Below, in pieces: positions 12,401 to 27,400 of a stretch of 64,000 nucleotides of DNA; position 1 is the stretch's first letter, and every line of letters begins with the position of its first letter. The stretch is taken from assembly GCF_021869535.1 (NCBI RefSeq), contig NW_026262690.1:11147501-11211500 (forward strand), written 5' to 3'. The notes beneath the pieces were generated by a model. It did no database searches, had not been told where the DNA came from, and saw nothing but the letters and a program-made list of their open reading frames with translations. Origin of the DNA: Mytilus californianus. Its lineage: Eukaryota; Mollusca; Bivalvia; Mytilida; Mytilidae. The translations under genes were made by a program, and so were the position numbers.

Positions 12401-15400
12401 TAACTTTGTTGTAGGAACGAAATTGCTCTTCCGTAATTTGAGTTTGTAAGTGCAAAGCCATTTACGGCTTGGAAAGCCTCATCGTGTAACAATGACTTTA
12501 AGTTATTGAACCTCTGGACGTTACTCAGTGTTGGGTTTGTATTATACGGCTGCCTCATACGAGCCCCAAAAGGACTGCCATTGTAGAATGTCACCATCGA
12601 AAGTTGGTAGATTGAGTTTAGGGATCTTATTGTACTCGCTAGCAATTGAGGAATATGAGCGAAAATCTGAACGGAAATGTGTATTGTGCTGATTTTCTGT
12701 GCTTGAAGGATTATTAGTACTAGGATATAGGAGGAACGTCGTTTCTAGAGTTTGTAAAGCTTGTGGCATTTGTATTAAGCGTTGATGTTTGTACTGTGAT
12801 AAATTTGGCTATTTGACGTACTTTTGTTTCTAAATTAAATGAATACTCATCTGAGTCAACGATTTCTGTTTCAATGTCCTCTTGACCCAAATCCTGAATA
12901 ATGTCTTTATCTAATTTCCTTAACAATTCTTTTTTTTTTTCCTTTTCAAAGTGTCTAAAATGTTCGAAAGTTCATCGGAATCAAGAAATTCTGTTCCGCT
13001 CACCCGAATTTTGTCAAATTTCTTAAATATTCTTGAAACGGCGCTTCTATGTCCTGCACGTATCGATTTCAGCTTCTAATTCATCCTGGTCACTAGGCAC
13101 CAATATCATTTAGTGGGTAAATCGGGCAACTATAAGGCTAACAATAACAAAGGCGTCTAGCATGATTGGATCTCTATTCAAACTCTAATATCAATACGTC
13201 ACTCTTAGGTGACGTTACAATGAATAACGGCAGCGAGAACGTTACGTTTATCCGTTACTTCCAACAATAAGTAAGGGTATAGAGAATTGTCTGTGTGTCA
13301 TGCATTACAGATAATTAAATGGATAGCATCAGAATTGAAAAGACCTTTTATTTCTCAATCTGTTTGCATCCTTAAAGGGAACGTCAATCAAAGATTCCTC
13401 AAAGTTCTTTGCGTTTAGTTTAGCGAATAGACTGCTAATATTCATCTGTCACTAACAAGAATTATAACATGAACACAAAGCAGAAAACAACACGAAAGCC
13501 GATGTAATGTCTATTTTTTATCTTTGCAGGTGCAGTGTGAATGGAGTCGTGCTGGTGTGTTAAATTATAACGTCACTCTATCAATCAAACTTATGTCGTT
13601 TTTTGATACAAACCCGGTGAGAATAAATATATGTATTTTTGGTTGAATTCTCCAAAATACAAAATACAATCTTCACTTATATTCATGAATAATAAAAGAT
13701 GTTCATGTGTTATATCTTCAATTCGTTATAAAATAACTAAGAAGAAATAGTTTAAATCTGAAAGACTGATAGAAAGAATTTTAATTCATTAAATGTCTTA
13801 AATACATTTGTTTTATCATGAAAAGGGGAGTCTGATTTCATCTCTAACACTCTAACACTTTTGATCATCGACGTTAACACAATAAGCGTTTTCCTTCGTT
13901 TTGATTGATTTTATTTGGAGGCCACCATAGGGAGATATGGGTGTTACATAAGAAATTCTACTGCATTTGTCCGTATACCAATCCTGATGAGGATGGATTC
14001 TTTTAGCAATACATATGTTTAGGAACATATTCTGGATTCCCGCACTTACTTGTGTTTTTCCAGTGCTGTCATTGTGTAATACATTAAATATAAACAAGTT
14101 GTTTGTATTTCAGCCATTGTAATAGTACATCTTTTGACTTTCTAATTCTTATAGATAAGATAGTTATGTTAACAGTTCTATTTGTAAATATAATTTTGTG
14201 TGGGATATTCGTTCATGAAACAACAATTAAACAAATACAAACACCTGAAAAAGAAAAAAAGAGGTAGATTTATGATCTGCAACAATGGACAAGTTTCTGT
14301 ACCATGGATCAAACATCAAACATTCCATTTCTATATCATTTGTGTAAAATATAATAGAGGCTGTCAAAGGTCTGCCACCAAACAATAATTTCTAAACGGA
14401 TGAAAACAATAATATATCTCTAAAGCCAAACTAGAGTTTAGATTATGAACATGATTGACTTGCACGTTAAGAAGTGGCGATGATAAACGATTTTTTTGAA
14501 CACAGATTTCCTGAAGTTGTAGCCTATACTATTTTTCTATTTCAGTCCTGGTACAATGCTTCAACTTCTCTGTCCGTTCCATTGAAAACTATATGTACGG
14601 GAACTCAAACCGGTCTGGCTTACGATCATGTACATGTTCACACAGGGTAAGAAATAAAATCATTCCGACAATATACCAACGATAAACAGCTGAATGCCAA
14701 TTTGAAAAAACAGCATTCCACGCTTTAATTAGTTTGCCTGCATTGTTTACAAGTGGAATCAAGTTACAACGACATGTATACATTTACCCAAACAACTGTC
14801 CTGCCAGTACACAATATTGCTACTGAAAATGATTAACAATTGTTCAATTCGTATGTTGAAAGAGAATAGTTTTGTATTCACTGTTGCTTTCACAGCATAA
14901 TGTATGTGAATCAACAGCTACTTGTAATGTAAAATGTAAGTTGTTTTTTTCCCGAAAATATTCAAAAACCTTAAGTTTGTAGAAATTAAGGATGTCAAAT
15001 TTTGGTACAAAAATAAACTACTAGAAATTAACGTTGCAGTGAAGGACAGTTTAATCGAACAAAAATCTCAAAACAAAATGTGAATTTGAAGTTTTTTTTA
15101 ATACAAATATATAACATTTAAACAGTCTAAAAGCCAAATCTTATCTTATGCCGTAACATACGTGAATCAATTACGTCATTCAATGAATTATTTATTACAA
15201 TTGAAAATTCGCTGAAACCGTATGCTAACTATAGATGTTTTTTGTATCTTGTGTCGATGGGTAGCTGTTTCATTGAAGTATACCCAATATATCATATTTG
15301 ATCGCCTCCGACGAACGTCGCAAGCGTTGCTTTTTGACTAATTAAGTTTTTTTCTATAAATATAGCATACCTAATTCAGAATTGGGAGGATTAGCTTACC

Positions 15401-18400
15401 AAAGTACAGTATGCAATCCTAGGTACAGATGTGGTGTTTCTGCAGATGGGATTACAACATATGTTGCTACAGTCCATGAAATAGGTCATAAGTATGTTAT
15501 TTGTATGCGCTTTAATAGACTACGATTTGACCTTTCATATGTGATGTTTCTGTCAAATAGCTTGAAATGACAGCATACTATTAATAGGTTTTTTTTTACA
15601 TTACTAGTCATTTTAATATTGTACATACAGATATAGATATAGATATAATGTAGTTGTCAAGATATATTTGATTTCTTAGTATTATCAAAACTATTTACTA
15701 TTGGGGTATCTGAGATCGCCCCCGATTTTTCGTGGGGTTCATGTTGCTCAATCTTTAGTTTTCTATCTAGTGTTTTGTGGATTTATTCTTTTTTTTCCGT
15801 CATTTTTTTGTTGTTTTTTTTTTTTGCCATGCCGTTATTAGTTTTTCTTCGACTTGAGTTTGAATGTCCGCTTAATATCATTTTTTAAATACAAAGGAAA
15901 ATAAGTTAAGATACATTTCACATCAGTAAAGTGCCATTTTATAAATAATTAACCATAACCATTACAACCTATGTAATTAATTACAGTATGGGTATGCTGC
16001 ATGATGCTGATAGAAATTGTTTATCTCCAGACGTTGGTTTAATGGGTGGTGCTGGCGTCGGATGGAGTACATGTAGTGTCAATGATATGAACACAATGTT
16101 ACAGTAAGAATACATAATAAACTATAGTATAATAAAAGGCTACTATGGTATTGTAACACATTGTTGATTGCATGACTATATGCTAATAAAATATTTTTAA
16201 AGTAAAAATCTATTCTTTGATAAAAATTAAATAGGAAATCATTCGCCGCATCTTAATACATTTTCAAGAAAATATTTTAAAACATTTTCCTTTTTTGCAC
16301 AAAAACTGACATACATAACGCATTTAAAAACTTTGAATACGAATATTTACAGAATACTCATTTCAAAATGACGTTTTATACGTATGCTAGTCAGCAGAAC
16401 ATACAATGTTGATTTGGACAGTGTATTTAATAAAAATAAAATTAAAAATGCAAAGAGTACAAACAAAATTCACCAATTGCTAAAAGACATATTTCACCAG
16501 TGCCTTAGAAAGACAACCAGTTTGTGTCCGAAAGTTCACACCCTTTGTATTGTTCCTGAAATGTGAAATGATGAACGAGAAAAATTATGCTATTAAGCAG
16601 AATATGAATTTAATAGGATAGTTCCATGGAATATGCGTCATGTGAATAAGACAATAAGGCATGAAAAATAGCACTGCTTGTTCTTATATAATGCTGACCT
16701 TTTTTTAAACAAATATTCAACAAACAATCAAATAGCTTGCACTTTGATGGCGTAAATTTTTACCACAATGACCTATACCTAAAATTGGCAGAAATGTGTA
16801 TAATTTTTCGTTATTAATACTTTTCAACGTTGTAATTGTCATCTTCGCTAGCCAAGGGTTACGATCCACTTCCCTCCTCTCCACCCTTGGCGGATTGAGA
16901 TAGAATTTCGCAGACACAAGGTAATGATTTTCGTTGGTTGCAGTCGAAACTCGCTGCATCCAATCAAAAAGCGCCTATAACATGATCACGTGTAAATGTA
17001 GAAGGTGTATGTAAACAATTGTAACGTGCGTATTGTGCAACAAGTCTTTACATCACTAGACATACGACTATATTTAGTGACAACTTGAATGTTCTTAATC
17101 AACTAATAAAAGTTCCTCTGTATGTTTCTTGCACAATGGCATGAATGTCAACGTATATTTTCGTTTCCTGCTTTACCAAGTGTGTAGAATCTAGACGCTA
17201 CCGTGTTTTTACCTCCAAATTGAATAGTTCAAGTGCTACCATTGGTCAAGAATAATGTATTCGGAATGGGCGTGACTTTAATCTACCAATAGATGGCGCA
17301 ACATTGTTATCACAAATGTTGGCTTAATCTGCCAAGGGTGGAGAGGAGGGAAGTGGATCGTAACCCTTGGCTAGCAAAGATGTGTAGTTGTATAAGGCTT
17401 CCAATTGTTTTGATTTTGAGCTCCACTGGTGAGTGTTCTGTGCATGGAACATCAGCCTAGAGAACTAAATTATAAGCCTGTGTTCTATTGTGAATCATTA
17501 TATAACTGAAGTTTTTTTTTCGAAACTTTTTGACGGGTAAGTCAAAAACGCAGTTTTGTTGTTCACTGCGTTACTTGATTTGTTATGCAATGTTCATACT
17601 GTTCACAGAACTGGCAATCATGGGTGTCTATGGACTGACAATATTGCTGATAATGAAGTCACTCCAGCATCTTTACAGGGACTGACATTAGTGCCAGAAC
17701 TTATAGGTAAATACGCTTCAAATAACGTTAGTTTCTGCAATAGGACATGAGAATGCAAGGTATATGTCCGATAATTTGGATCAATTTCTGCTGAAGTTTA
17801 AGGCAGTATATATTGTGACCACCTTACGTGATTAATACTATTCTACATCTTCTTGGCATGGATTAATAATTTTGTATTCGGACCAGTGGTATCCTATGAA
17901 ATCCATGTTTGATTGAGTTTATCCAATGATCAAGTTTGTGGTTTGCTTTATTAAACACACCCTATCAAATTTCTCCAAAATATGTTCTTTGGGGGTTAAA
18001 ACCGGCGACTTTAAGGGACATGGCAATATATGTATGTTGTTCTGAGTTATGAAATCTATTGTTACACTTGTTTGGGACTAGGCATTGTCCTACTGTACCA
18101 TATTCTTCTGTAGGACAATAACATAGTTTGCTGCAAAATTCATCTCTTTAACGATGATCCTTTAATGTTCGTTTAATGACAAGTTTCTTCTGCGGTTGCT
18201 AAATGACGCAGGTAAAATTGACTTTGCTTTTATCCAGGTTCCTTTTTGGAAGTGTTCCTGACGAAGGCAAATCCTGAAAAGTGCTTTGGACGCATACAAT
18301 TTCTTAGATATTATTTTGATTTTTTTATGATATTGCTGCCAATTGAATTGTCAGAAGACCTTAGTTTAAGATTTCTTGTTACGTGTAGAAGGGTCGTCCT

Positions 18401-21400
18401 TTGCATAGCGGCATTCCACAGTAACGATGATAATTGCAGGTTTAACACTCATATTTTATTGTCATAATCGTTTCACGGATAGTTTAATCACAAATTTCCT
18501 GTGGGATACCTGAAGGGTTTTTCTGCACGGTTACTGGAACCTTCATTTCCCGGGTCTTGAAAAATACACTCGGTGATTTGACAAATGCATATACCGACAT
18601 TTTGTATTTGAAATACTCATTGCTTAAACATGCAGTGCTTTGATATTAATTTATCTATTTTAAAACTGAGTGCGACATATGTTTTTTTATAATTTTTTTT
18701 TCAGAGTATCATAATAACTTCAATCGAGCATTACTTTGTAAGTGGTCACAAACGGTTTTAGTTTTTTCTTAACCAATGTTTCTCTTTTGTCTGTTTTTCA
18801 TTAGACCATGGATTTGTCCGTTTTCATTTGGCCATAGATTTTTCTGTGTCCATGGATTTGTCGGTTTTATCATTTGCCCTTAGATTTGTCCGTCTTTTAT
18901 TTGGATATGGAATTGTTTATGTTTTTTTTTTCACTTGGCCATGGGGCTGTCTGGTTTCCATTTGGTCATATATTTGTCTGGTTTCCATTTGGTCATATAT
19001 TTGTCTGGTTTCCATTTGGTCATATATTTGTCTGGTTTCCATTTGGTCATATATTTGTCTGGTTTCCATTTGGTCATATATTTGTCTGGTTTCCATTTGG
19101 CCATGTGTTTGTATGTTTTTCATTTACCAATGACCTTGTCTGGTTTTTTTTTTGGGGGGGGGGGGGGAGGGGGGGAGTTTTTCATGGATTTTTGCGGTTA
19201 TCATTTGGCCATGGATTTGTCTGTTTTTCATTATGCAATGGCTTTGTATATTTTTCATTTGGCAATGTATTGATTTTTGTCTGATTTCATTTAGTCATAG
19301 GTTTTTATGTTTTTCATTTGTCCATTAAGTCAAAACCTCGTACGATAAGTCAAATTTGCTTTTGCCAATTCTTATATCTGTTTTACACAACATTAGGATT
19401 GATGGGAAAAGCCCCATTTTGATTAGTTTTATTTTTGGCTTTGTCGTTCCAGATTTTTGGAAATTTAACCGTTAGTTTTAAGGCTTTTTCACATACGACG
19501 CACACTTTCCATATACGACGGATTTCCAGGAATGATTCCTGTAAACTTCACATTATTGTTAGGATTGATAGGAGGAAACTGCGTTTCGATGTTTATTTTT
19601 CTTGTTTGTCTTTCCAGAGTTACCAGACAATTTTCACATTTTGTACCATAACTCGAGTTCTCTTGATTTACTGGAAACTTTACATTACCGTGGGAAATTG
19701 TAAATATTACAACCTGTTTGATTTAAAAAAAGTGTTGATATTTCATTCCAAAGTTATGGAACTAGACTTGATTTTGGTTTTGAAAACTTTCTGGTTTGTA
19801 TTTTTTTTAAGAGATAAAGGACTTTAAACAGTAATAATTTACGAAATCATTATTCACCTAATGCTATCCCCAGACATGTGTTTCAACATAGCTATTTTAT
19901 TCGCTTCTGCTAAGATACTTTCTAAACATCACATTCTAGTCTGGTAACAATTCCAATATGCATATACATTAAGGGCGTATTATGCTTTCATTTATTTATT
20001 TGGCCATGGGTTTTCCTGTTATCATTGACTTATTGTTTTTTCAAATCCCCAGTGATGTCTCCTTTCTCTCTGTCAATCAGTAATGTGTTTTAATATTGTT
20101 TAGACGACCTTGCCGAGATATAATAGTAGTGTATGGTGTAATGTATTGATTTATTGTTAGATTGAAAAGGTATTTGTAAACTTGTATTAATACCTCTTTA
20201 GATATAAAAATCTTCAATCAGACATGACAAAGTGCTTCATATAAGTGGGTTTTGTTTTCGCGTGGGAGTTTGCATTGTTCCAATTTTTAATTTTCTGTTT
20301 AGCGTTTTGTGAACTGTTGGTTTTTTTAACTGTTTGTTTCCTTGGAATTGTTATTTTCAACTTTCCGCTTCGGTTTTTCACTATTTTACATATGGAAATG
20401 AATGATCAAAAGATAAAATATAGTATACTTATGTTAATGTAAGCATATCTGTAGACATATTTTTTGGTGTTGTTGAGACAGAATATAGTTTTGATATTAA
20501 TTGAAAACTATATCTGTTGATGTTCACTTTAGTTACACGTGTTATTTTAATTGTTTTTATCTATATGATTTCTGTATACTAGTAGTTATACTATGTCTTT
20601 ATTACCAGGTCAGTTGAAGACAGCAGATGAAGTATGTGAACAAATATACGGAAGTGGATTTAGATACCGTGAATATCCGAATGTTGTGGTAGGCAAATTT
20701 AAATTTCAAAGCATTTTCTTCATAATGACTCATAAAATTGAACACGAAAAAAATGAATAGAAACTGACAGCGACAGAAAATGAAAAACGACGAAAAGACT
20801 AACAAGTCAACATAACACTACATATAAAAAAGGATGAGCAACATGAAACCGCCAAATGTCGGGAATGATTGTATGTGCTTCGAAAGAGTAAGCAGATCAA
20901 CCCCATATGTGACACCCTTAATATTGCTCATGCTTAATCTTTATATTACTGAAGAATCATAACATCAGGGTTTTCGATATCACAAACTTGTCAAAACATT
21001 TAATAAATTTTATCATCATTACAAGTATATCATTCATAATATCAATCAACGTGCAGACATCTTATATGTTCAGGTATTTCACATCCCATCTTTTATGGTA
21101 ATATTCTATACAAAGCACAAAAGTGTCGTCATTCACATCAAAAGCTAACCAAACCTTTAAACAGACTTATTCAGATAGGATATAGTTAAGATACTGTTGT
21201 CAGGTCATTAAAGATGGCATTTCACTCATAGGTTCTTTGCATCGGAAATAAACACATCTATTCTGAAACCATTTGTTGGCATGATATGGGTTATGTTCTT
21301 CTCGCATATTTTATGATGGTATTATATTAAACTCATAATGGAAAGGATTGTGCTTGATTTTCATATGATGAAGACATAATATTTCGATCAGTTTAACTGA

Positions 21401-24400
21401 TGGGTGGAGCTGGCATGTTAGTAACTGCTAGTAGTCCTTTTTAATTTATGTTGATCATTGTCATTTTGCTTAGATTCTTCTGTAACCTTTTCTAACATCC
21501 TACTCAGACGTCTTTAGAATTGAGTTTTATTGTGCGTATTGCTGTGTGTTTGTTTATTCCACATAGGCTGAAGGTATAGGGAGAAGGATGAGATCTCACA
21601 GAAAATGTTTAACCCCGCCCCATTTCTGTGCATGTTGAAAGTCAGAAACCACTTGCCTTTGTTAGTCTTGTATGTTTTAAATTTTGGTTCATTTATATAT
21701 TTTGGAGTAAAGGGTGACGTCCATTTTCGCAAAATAATACACATTATTGTTTAAGGATCAGCTGAAGCCCGCTTCCGGACGCGGGATTTTTCCGCTGTGT
21801 TGAAGACCCATTGGTGGCCTTTGGCTGTTTTCTGCTTTTTGGTCGGGTTGTTGTCTTTTTGACACATTCACTGTTTCTATTCTCAATTTTAATTTCAAAT
21901 TCCGTAATAAGCCTCATTTGGTGATGGCACGATCGAAGAAGAAATGACCGGATTATGGTTATGACAACTGGAACATATTTATAGTCATCTGTTTTCCTTA
22001 ACGGTCAATCAACTCGTGATAGCGTTCGTAATATATTCGATCTCAGTATTTAAGTTTTACCAAATTGTAAGCCGAGTATCTCCAATGAGATTAAACAACT
22101 ACTTTTAATTGCATCACCTGTGGCGGTAAAAGTTGAATGTCAAAATGTTCGATGTCGTCACTAAAGCGATAAATAAATTGTATGTACAAATGAACAATAC
22201 CGTAACTAAGTTTTTATCTGTCGACAGGACCCTTCTTGTAACCTGTATAGCTGTGTTGATCATAACGTTGGGAATACACATGGTCAAATGTTCAAGCAGT
22301 CTGATTCTATTACCGGTCTATACTGTGAAGATCAAAAGGTGAATATAAAATATCAATATTGTTAGGGATCATATATTGTATAAAGTTTTGCTTCCAATGT
22401 ATAAAGGAACTAGGTTGTATATAGAACATAAGTATATTCACTTACATTAATGTCTTTCGGTTCAAGTTCAGCATCTAATCCAATTTCATTGATATCAAAA
22501 TCTACAGCTACGTATGTAAAGTTTTCTTATCTATTTATCCTTTCTCATTAATTGTTGTAAAATGCTACTCATATGGGTTTAGGTTCTGCCTGTCCTCGGT
22601 GCATTTACAGGATTCCTGTGAGAAAAATAAGAAAATAATCAATAGGTAACCACGGGAGGAAAATCTTTTTTTCAATAATAATAGTGAATACTACACAGAA
22701 ATGGAAAGTTCACGTTTGGGTATCTGAAATCCTCTCTTTTGTTGTAAAGTTTTGTTGTCAACCGGCCCTCTTTGTCAATTTTTAGATGAAGTCAAGATAT
22801 GAAGAAAACCTAACCTTATCTTATGTATGCTCTATTTCAAGTTCGATGGGATAGATGCGTTCAACATACTAGTAGTCACCAATAACATTTACGGTACCAA
22901 TTTTACTGCAACAGATACGAATTTCGACAATTAATGTCTCTTCAGTGATGCTCGAGGCCAAAATTTTCAAAATTCAAAAAACTTGTTCAAATATTGAAGA
23001 GTTGATAAATCAAAAAGGACAAAAAACAAATTGAACTATTTATCGAGAGAAGGGTTGAAATTGTGGCTACGACAAATGAAAATATCCGTCGTCTGTTCTG
23101 TCATAGACAAAACTGTTGGGTGCACTGCAATTCCAACAAATTGACCAGTAAAGGAAATGTAGATCTCCAAAGAAAATTCTTACGAGACAAGAAAATCAAC
23201 ATAAGAAATAACCACTTATTGCTATATCGCTTTTATTCCTGGAACTGTAGTTCTTTTTTCAGCTTGACTTTGTCATTAACACGAACTTTACCACACAATG
23301 TTACTAAGGTTTTGTTTTTAATCATATACAAGCTTTAATAATTGTGTCATATTCAATTGAATCTTTACTTAGATCTGCTTTCGCGGTGGGTGTGCTGATT
23401 GGTCTGAAGCTCAATTAACTAATCCTGAAGTGCGGGTAGGTGGGTGGTCAGATTGGGAAACCTGGACGACCTGTTCCCGGACATGTGGACGAGGAATGAT
23501 TTACAGACGAAGAATATGTAATAACCCAACGTAGGTTTTTTTAATTGTAATTTCTTATTTTAAAGATGTTGATAAATATATGTTTTACAAGAAATTAAGG
23601 ATATTATGTGATTTTGAAAGTGACTTATGACTTTGATATAATTTGTTGTTTTTGAAACATATCTTTATGGCACACTGATATTTTCCATGCTATTAGAATA
23701 AACATTTAACTTATTTACTAACTTACTGTATTTTACACTTCACATTGGTTATGTCGACGATTTTCATTAGTATTCAATGCCAATTTCAAAACATGTTCAA
23801 ACTAACTGGGTTTTAATGATACACAGGCATCCATGACTAAAATTTGATCACTAAATCACGAATATAAAAAAGATGTGTGTAAAATTCAACAGATATTGTA
23901 GATTACTTGAACTATCTTTGAGGAACTTTAACAAACCCCGTGGAGATCTGGTATGATTTCTGAAGTCTCAAACAGACAACGTTTTAGAAATTTTAAAATG
24001 AACCTAAATATAATGGCTTAGTCACATATTTTCTCAATAAGTATAACAACAAAACAGAGATAAACGATTGTGACACAAATTATTATACAGCCATATTTTA
24101 CAGATCTCAACTTATACTTTACTTTACTGATTAGTGAATCATTAGTAAATCTTTTTGTTTAATACTTTAGTCCAAAAAACAGTGCAAATTGCGAGGGAAA
24201 CGAATACGAAGCTCAAGGCTGCAGTCTTACGGTAGTTATTGCTATTTTATAATTTGTTTTGAAAATTTTCCTATAATCTTTACATGATAATGGACTCATC
24301 ACATTATTACAGTGTTGGATTTACTTTCTTTGTATCATTAACCAAAAGAGGCAGTTGATACCAAAAGGATACTAAATGTTCATTAGTCAAAGACCGACAA

Positions 24401-27400
24401 AACAATGGCAGGAACCAAAAAACGACAAACAACAATTTACAAAACACTAGATAGAAAACTAAAGACTGATCAACGCAAACCACACCAAAACCTGTTGGTG
24501 ATTGCATGTGCTCCAGAAGTGTATATTCAACATGCCAGTTGATCTGCATATGATTTAGAAATAGGCTTATTAACAAATAAAAAAACACAGTGTGCTTTAA
24601 TCGATTTAACTCTGAAATTGGTCTGTAAATTTAAAGATATATTAGGTAGAAAAAAAAACTCAAGGTTTTATTGGCAGCGCAATGGTACAAATGGTGATCA
24701 TCAAAATAGGTAAACAATCCTTCACATTTTGTCTTCATCATTTTCGTAATTTTTTCAGCCATGCGATGGGGACAGTAGCACAGATTCTATTCTTATAATA
24801 CAAAGAGCAAACGAGACATGCCAAAGACTAATTGATAACAACATCATTAATGAAACAGAATATACAGCTTCAGGAACTATTTACTCATCATTAAGTATGT
24901 AGAAAAATATTTAACTCCTTTCATGTTTACTTACTGTAGTTAAATTGTATATCAACGATATATCGATATCTTTAAGAAATATCTTCCTATGTATCAGATA
25001 TAAAAACAAATACCAATTTTTCGGTCGAAACACATACTTTCGTGGATGTCTGGTTTGCTAAGTTCCCCATCACTGATAATGCACGGTATAGGTTTCAGCG
25101 CTCTGATATACACCAGCTTGTAATTATTCAGGTAGTCGTGATATTCTGAATTGTTTCCGATACTAATACTGTATCAAATAAAATCAACAATTTCATCTGT
25201 CTTACTGAAAAATACACAGTTTTTTTCCAGAATTTTTATTGGTGACCAAATGAAGAAAAATACGGTATAATTTGAAACGTCTAGTCAAATAAAAGCGAGC
25301 TATATTGTGATCACCTTGTTTGTTCGTCCGTTCGTCCAAAAGATATTTCTATCGCACTTTTCTCAAAAACTACTGAAAAGAATGACTTGTTCCATCTTTT
25401 TTTTTATTATTCTAATTTGATGAATGAACTTAAATATGTTATCAAACTTTTCTTAAAACTACTAAACGAAATGACGACATATTGAATCAGCAATTCAACA
25501 GTGATGAGCTGTACTGTGTGATAACTTTTCGGTTTTGTCAGATACATACTTCCTGTTTGACTATACTTTGAATTTTTCAATATGTTTAATGCACTTAACA
25601 TATTTTGTTAATTCCTGCTTTGTCATACTTTGAATTGCGAGAGGGATATGATTAATGATTAGCACGACAACATGTTTTGCTTATTGTTTGGTTTGGTTTG
25701 GTTTGGTTTGGGGTTTTTTTTGCAATTTATTATACCGTTACGCGTTAGAGTTACATACTATCCCAGTAAAGATATCCTGTACATAATTTATTGTAGGTTC
25801 TTTTTTTTTGAATTTTTAAAAATAAAACTATGCCCTCACCAAAAAGAAAAAACAAACCATGAGTACGGAAACGACTGTAGGTCAGCTGGATAAAACTAAC
25901 AACGGAGGCTTGAAATTTCCCAAACAAAATTTAACTCCGTTACATGTTCATGTGCCGTTTCCAAGTCAAGAACATCGTTAAGGTTCGTCATATGATAATG
26001 TGTTGTTTTTTTTTTTAGTATTTAGGGAGTCTGATGTTGATGACAGATGATTGAGAGTTATGATATATTTATAACATTCTTTTTTAGTTCGGACGGTTTG
26101 AAGCTTGATGTATTGTATAGCCAACTTTATGTTTACGTATACAAGTCTTTTGTATTTGTGTTTTTTGTCGTTGCTGCCTTAAAACAAATTCGATATTTTT
26201 TTAGACCATGGTGTATGTGAAGTTTTTTGTGAATCAACTCCCGGGTATACCAGACCTGATTTTACAAGATTTGGATTGATAGAAAATGGTACGCCGTGTC
26301 CTGGAACCTTAGATACAGCTGATGCGAATCAATATTCCCGACGCCCAGGGTTTTATTCTGCTTGCTTAGAGGGTTATTGTCAGGTAATGCATAGTGTTAA
26401 GGAATGTTTGAATATTATGGGAGATAAAAGTAGCGAAAAGTAAACAGTATAAAGAAGGGATCAAAATATAACAAAATTCAAAGAGTCAGTAATACATGTC
26501 AAAGAATGACAGATAACATAAAAACGAAAGAAAAATTAATTCTACAACCCTAAGTGCATAGAAAGTAAAGACTTAGCAACCGCTTAAGTAGTAGTCTATA
26601 AGCAGTTCACACTCTTCTAGTTGCAACCTTCGAAAAGCATTTGAGAACTGAAAGTTGATGCTATGTCAAGAAGATGAAGCGTATTATTTGAGCAATTTAT
26701 AGGGTAAAAAGGGTTTGATAGAACGAAGACATTTGTTAGACAATAACGTAAAACACATTATGTCTTGGTTATTTGAATTCAACACAGAATTTGCCATATG
26801 CACCCTATTTGTTTGAAGAAATCCTGTGTCACACGCTCATTATTCGGGGGAAAGGAGGGGAGATATATTTCAGCAAATTAGAACCATGTTAATTATATGT
26901 TGTTGTGTTTATCTTGTAGAGATTCGACTGTTCCAATACACTTAATTCTGGTGTATTTGATGGATGTGGCGTGTGTAATGGTGACAATAGTACATGTTTA
27001 ATCCGAGAAGGAACTTTTACTGATGATGTGGCGCAATGTAAATATTAATATATGTTTGTAATTTGTAATGTATTTTCAAACATATGAAATGCTTCATTTA
27101 AGGATTGTATATAGTAGGATGAGACACTTATTACATTGTTTGTTCTGAGTACTTTATGGTCAGGATAAGACACTTATTACATTGTTTGTTCTGGCTACTA
27201 TATGATGAGGATGAGACACGTATTGCAATGTTTTTTCTGTGTACTTTTACATTAGTTAAATAATAGCGACAGGTGTTTTTAACACAAAAAATATTACTAT
27301 ATTATACAAAAAATGCGCATCAATGTAAGCAGTTAAATAATTTTTTTCACGTGACTATAGGAATTAGATACACAATTAAAAGGTAAAGCTACTTGAAAGC

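Larger units (their letters stand above)
7828..13266 (-). mobile_element. BEL/Pao LTR retrotransposon, decayed, antisense in intron
   Basis: Two direct 163-bp LTRs (7828-7990 and 13104-13266) bound 5439 bp and are flanked by the 5-bp target duplication ATAAG (7823-7827 and 13267-13271). I count about 9 LTR mismatches (~95% identity), so the insertion is not recent. On the minus strand the order is gag, zinc knuckle, RT, RNase H, integrase, as in BEL/Pao. Read on the minus strand the LTR begins TGTTGGAAGT and ends in GATA, so it lacks the usual CA end. Many frame breaks make it non-autonomous. A SINE is nested inside (8170-8425). Confidence 0.92.

Noticed and set aside
18828-19284. Overlapping repetitive frames on both strands
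   Set aside because: All arise from the 27-bp minisatellite, which is open in several frames at once.
22133-22342. 69-codon frame with a hydrophobic stretch
   Set aside because: The exon here (22228-22338) is read in another frame that continues the disintegrin-like domain with matching phases.
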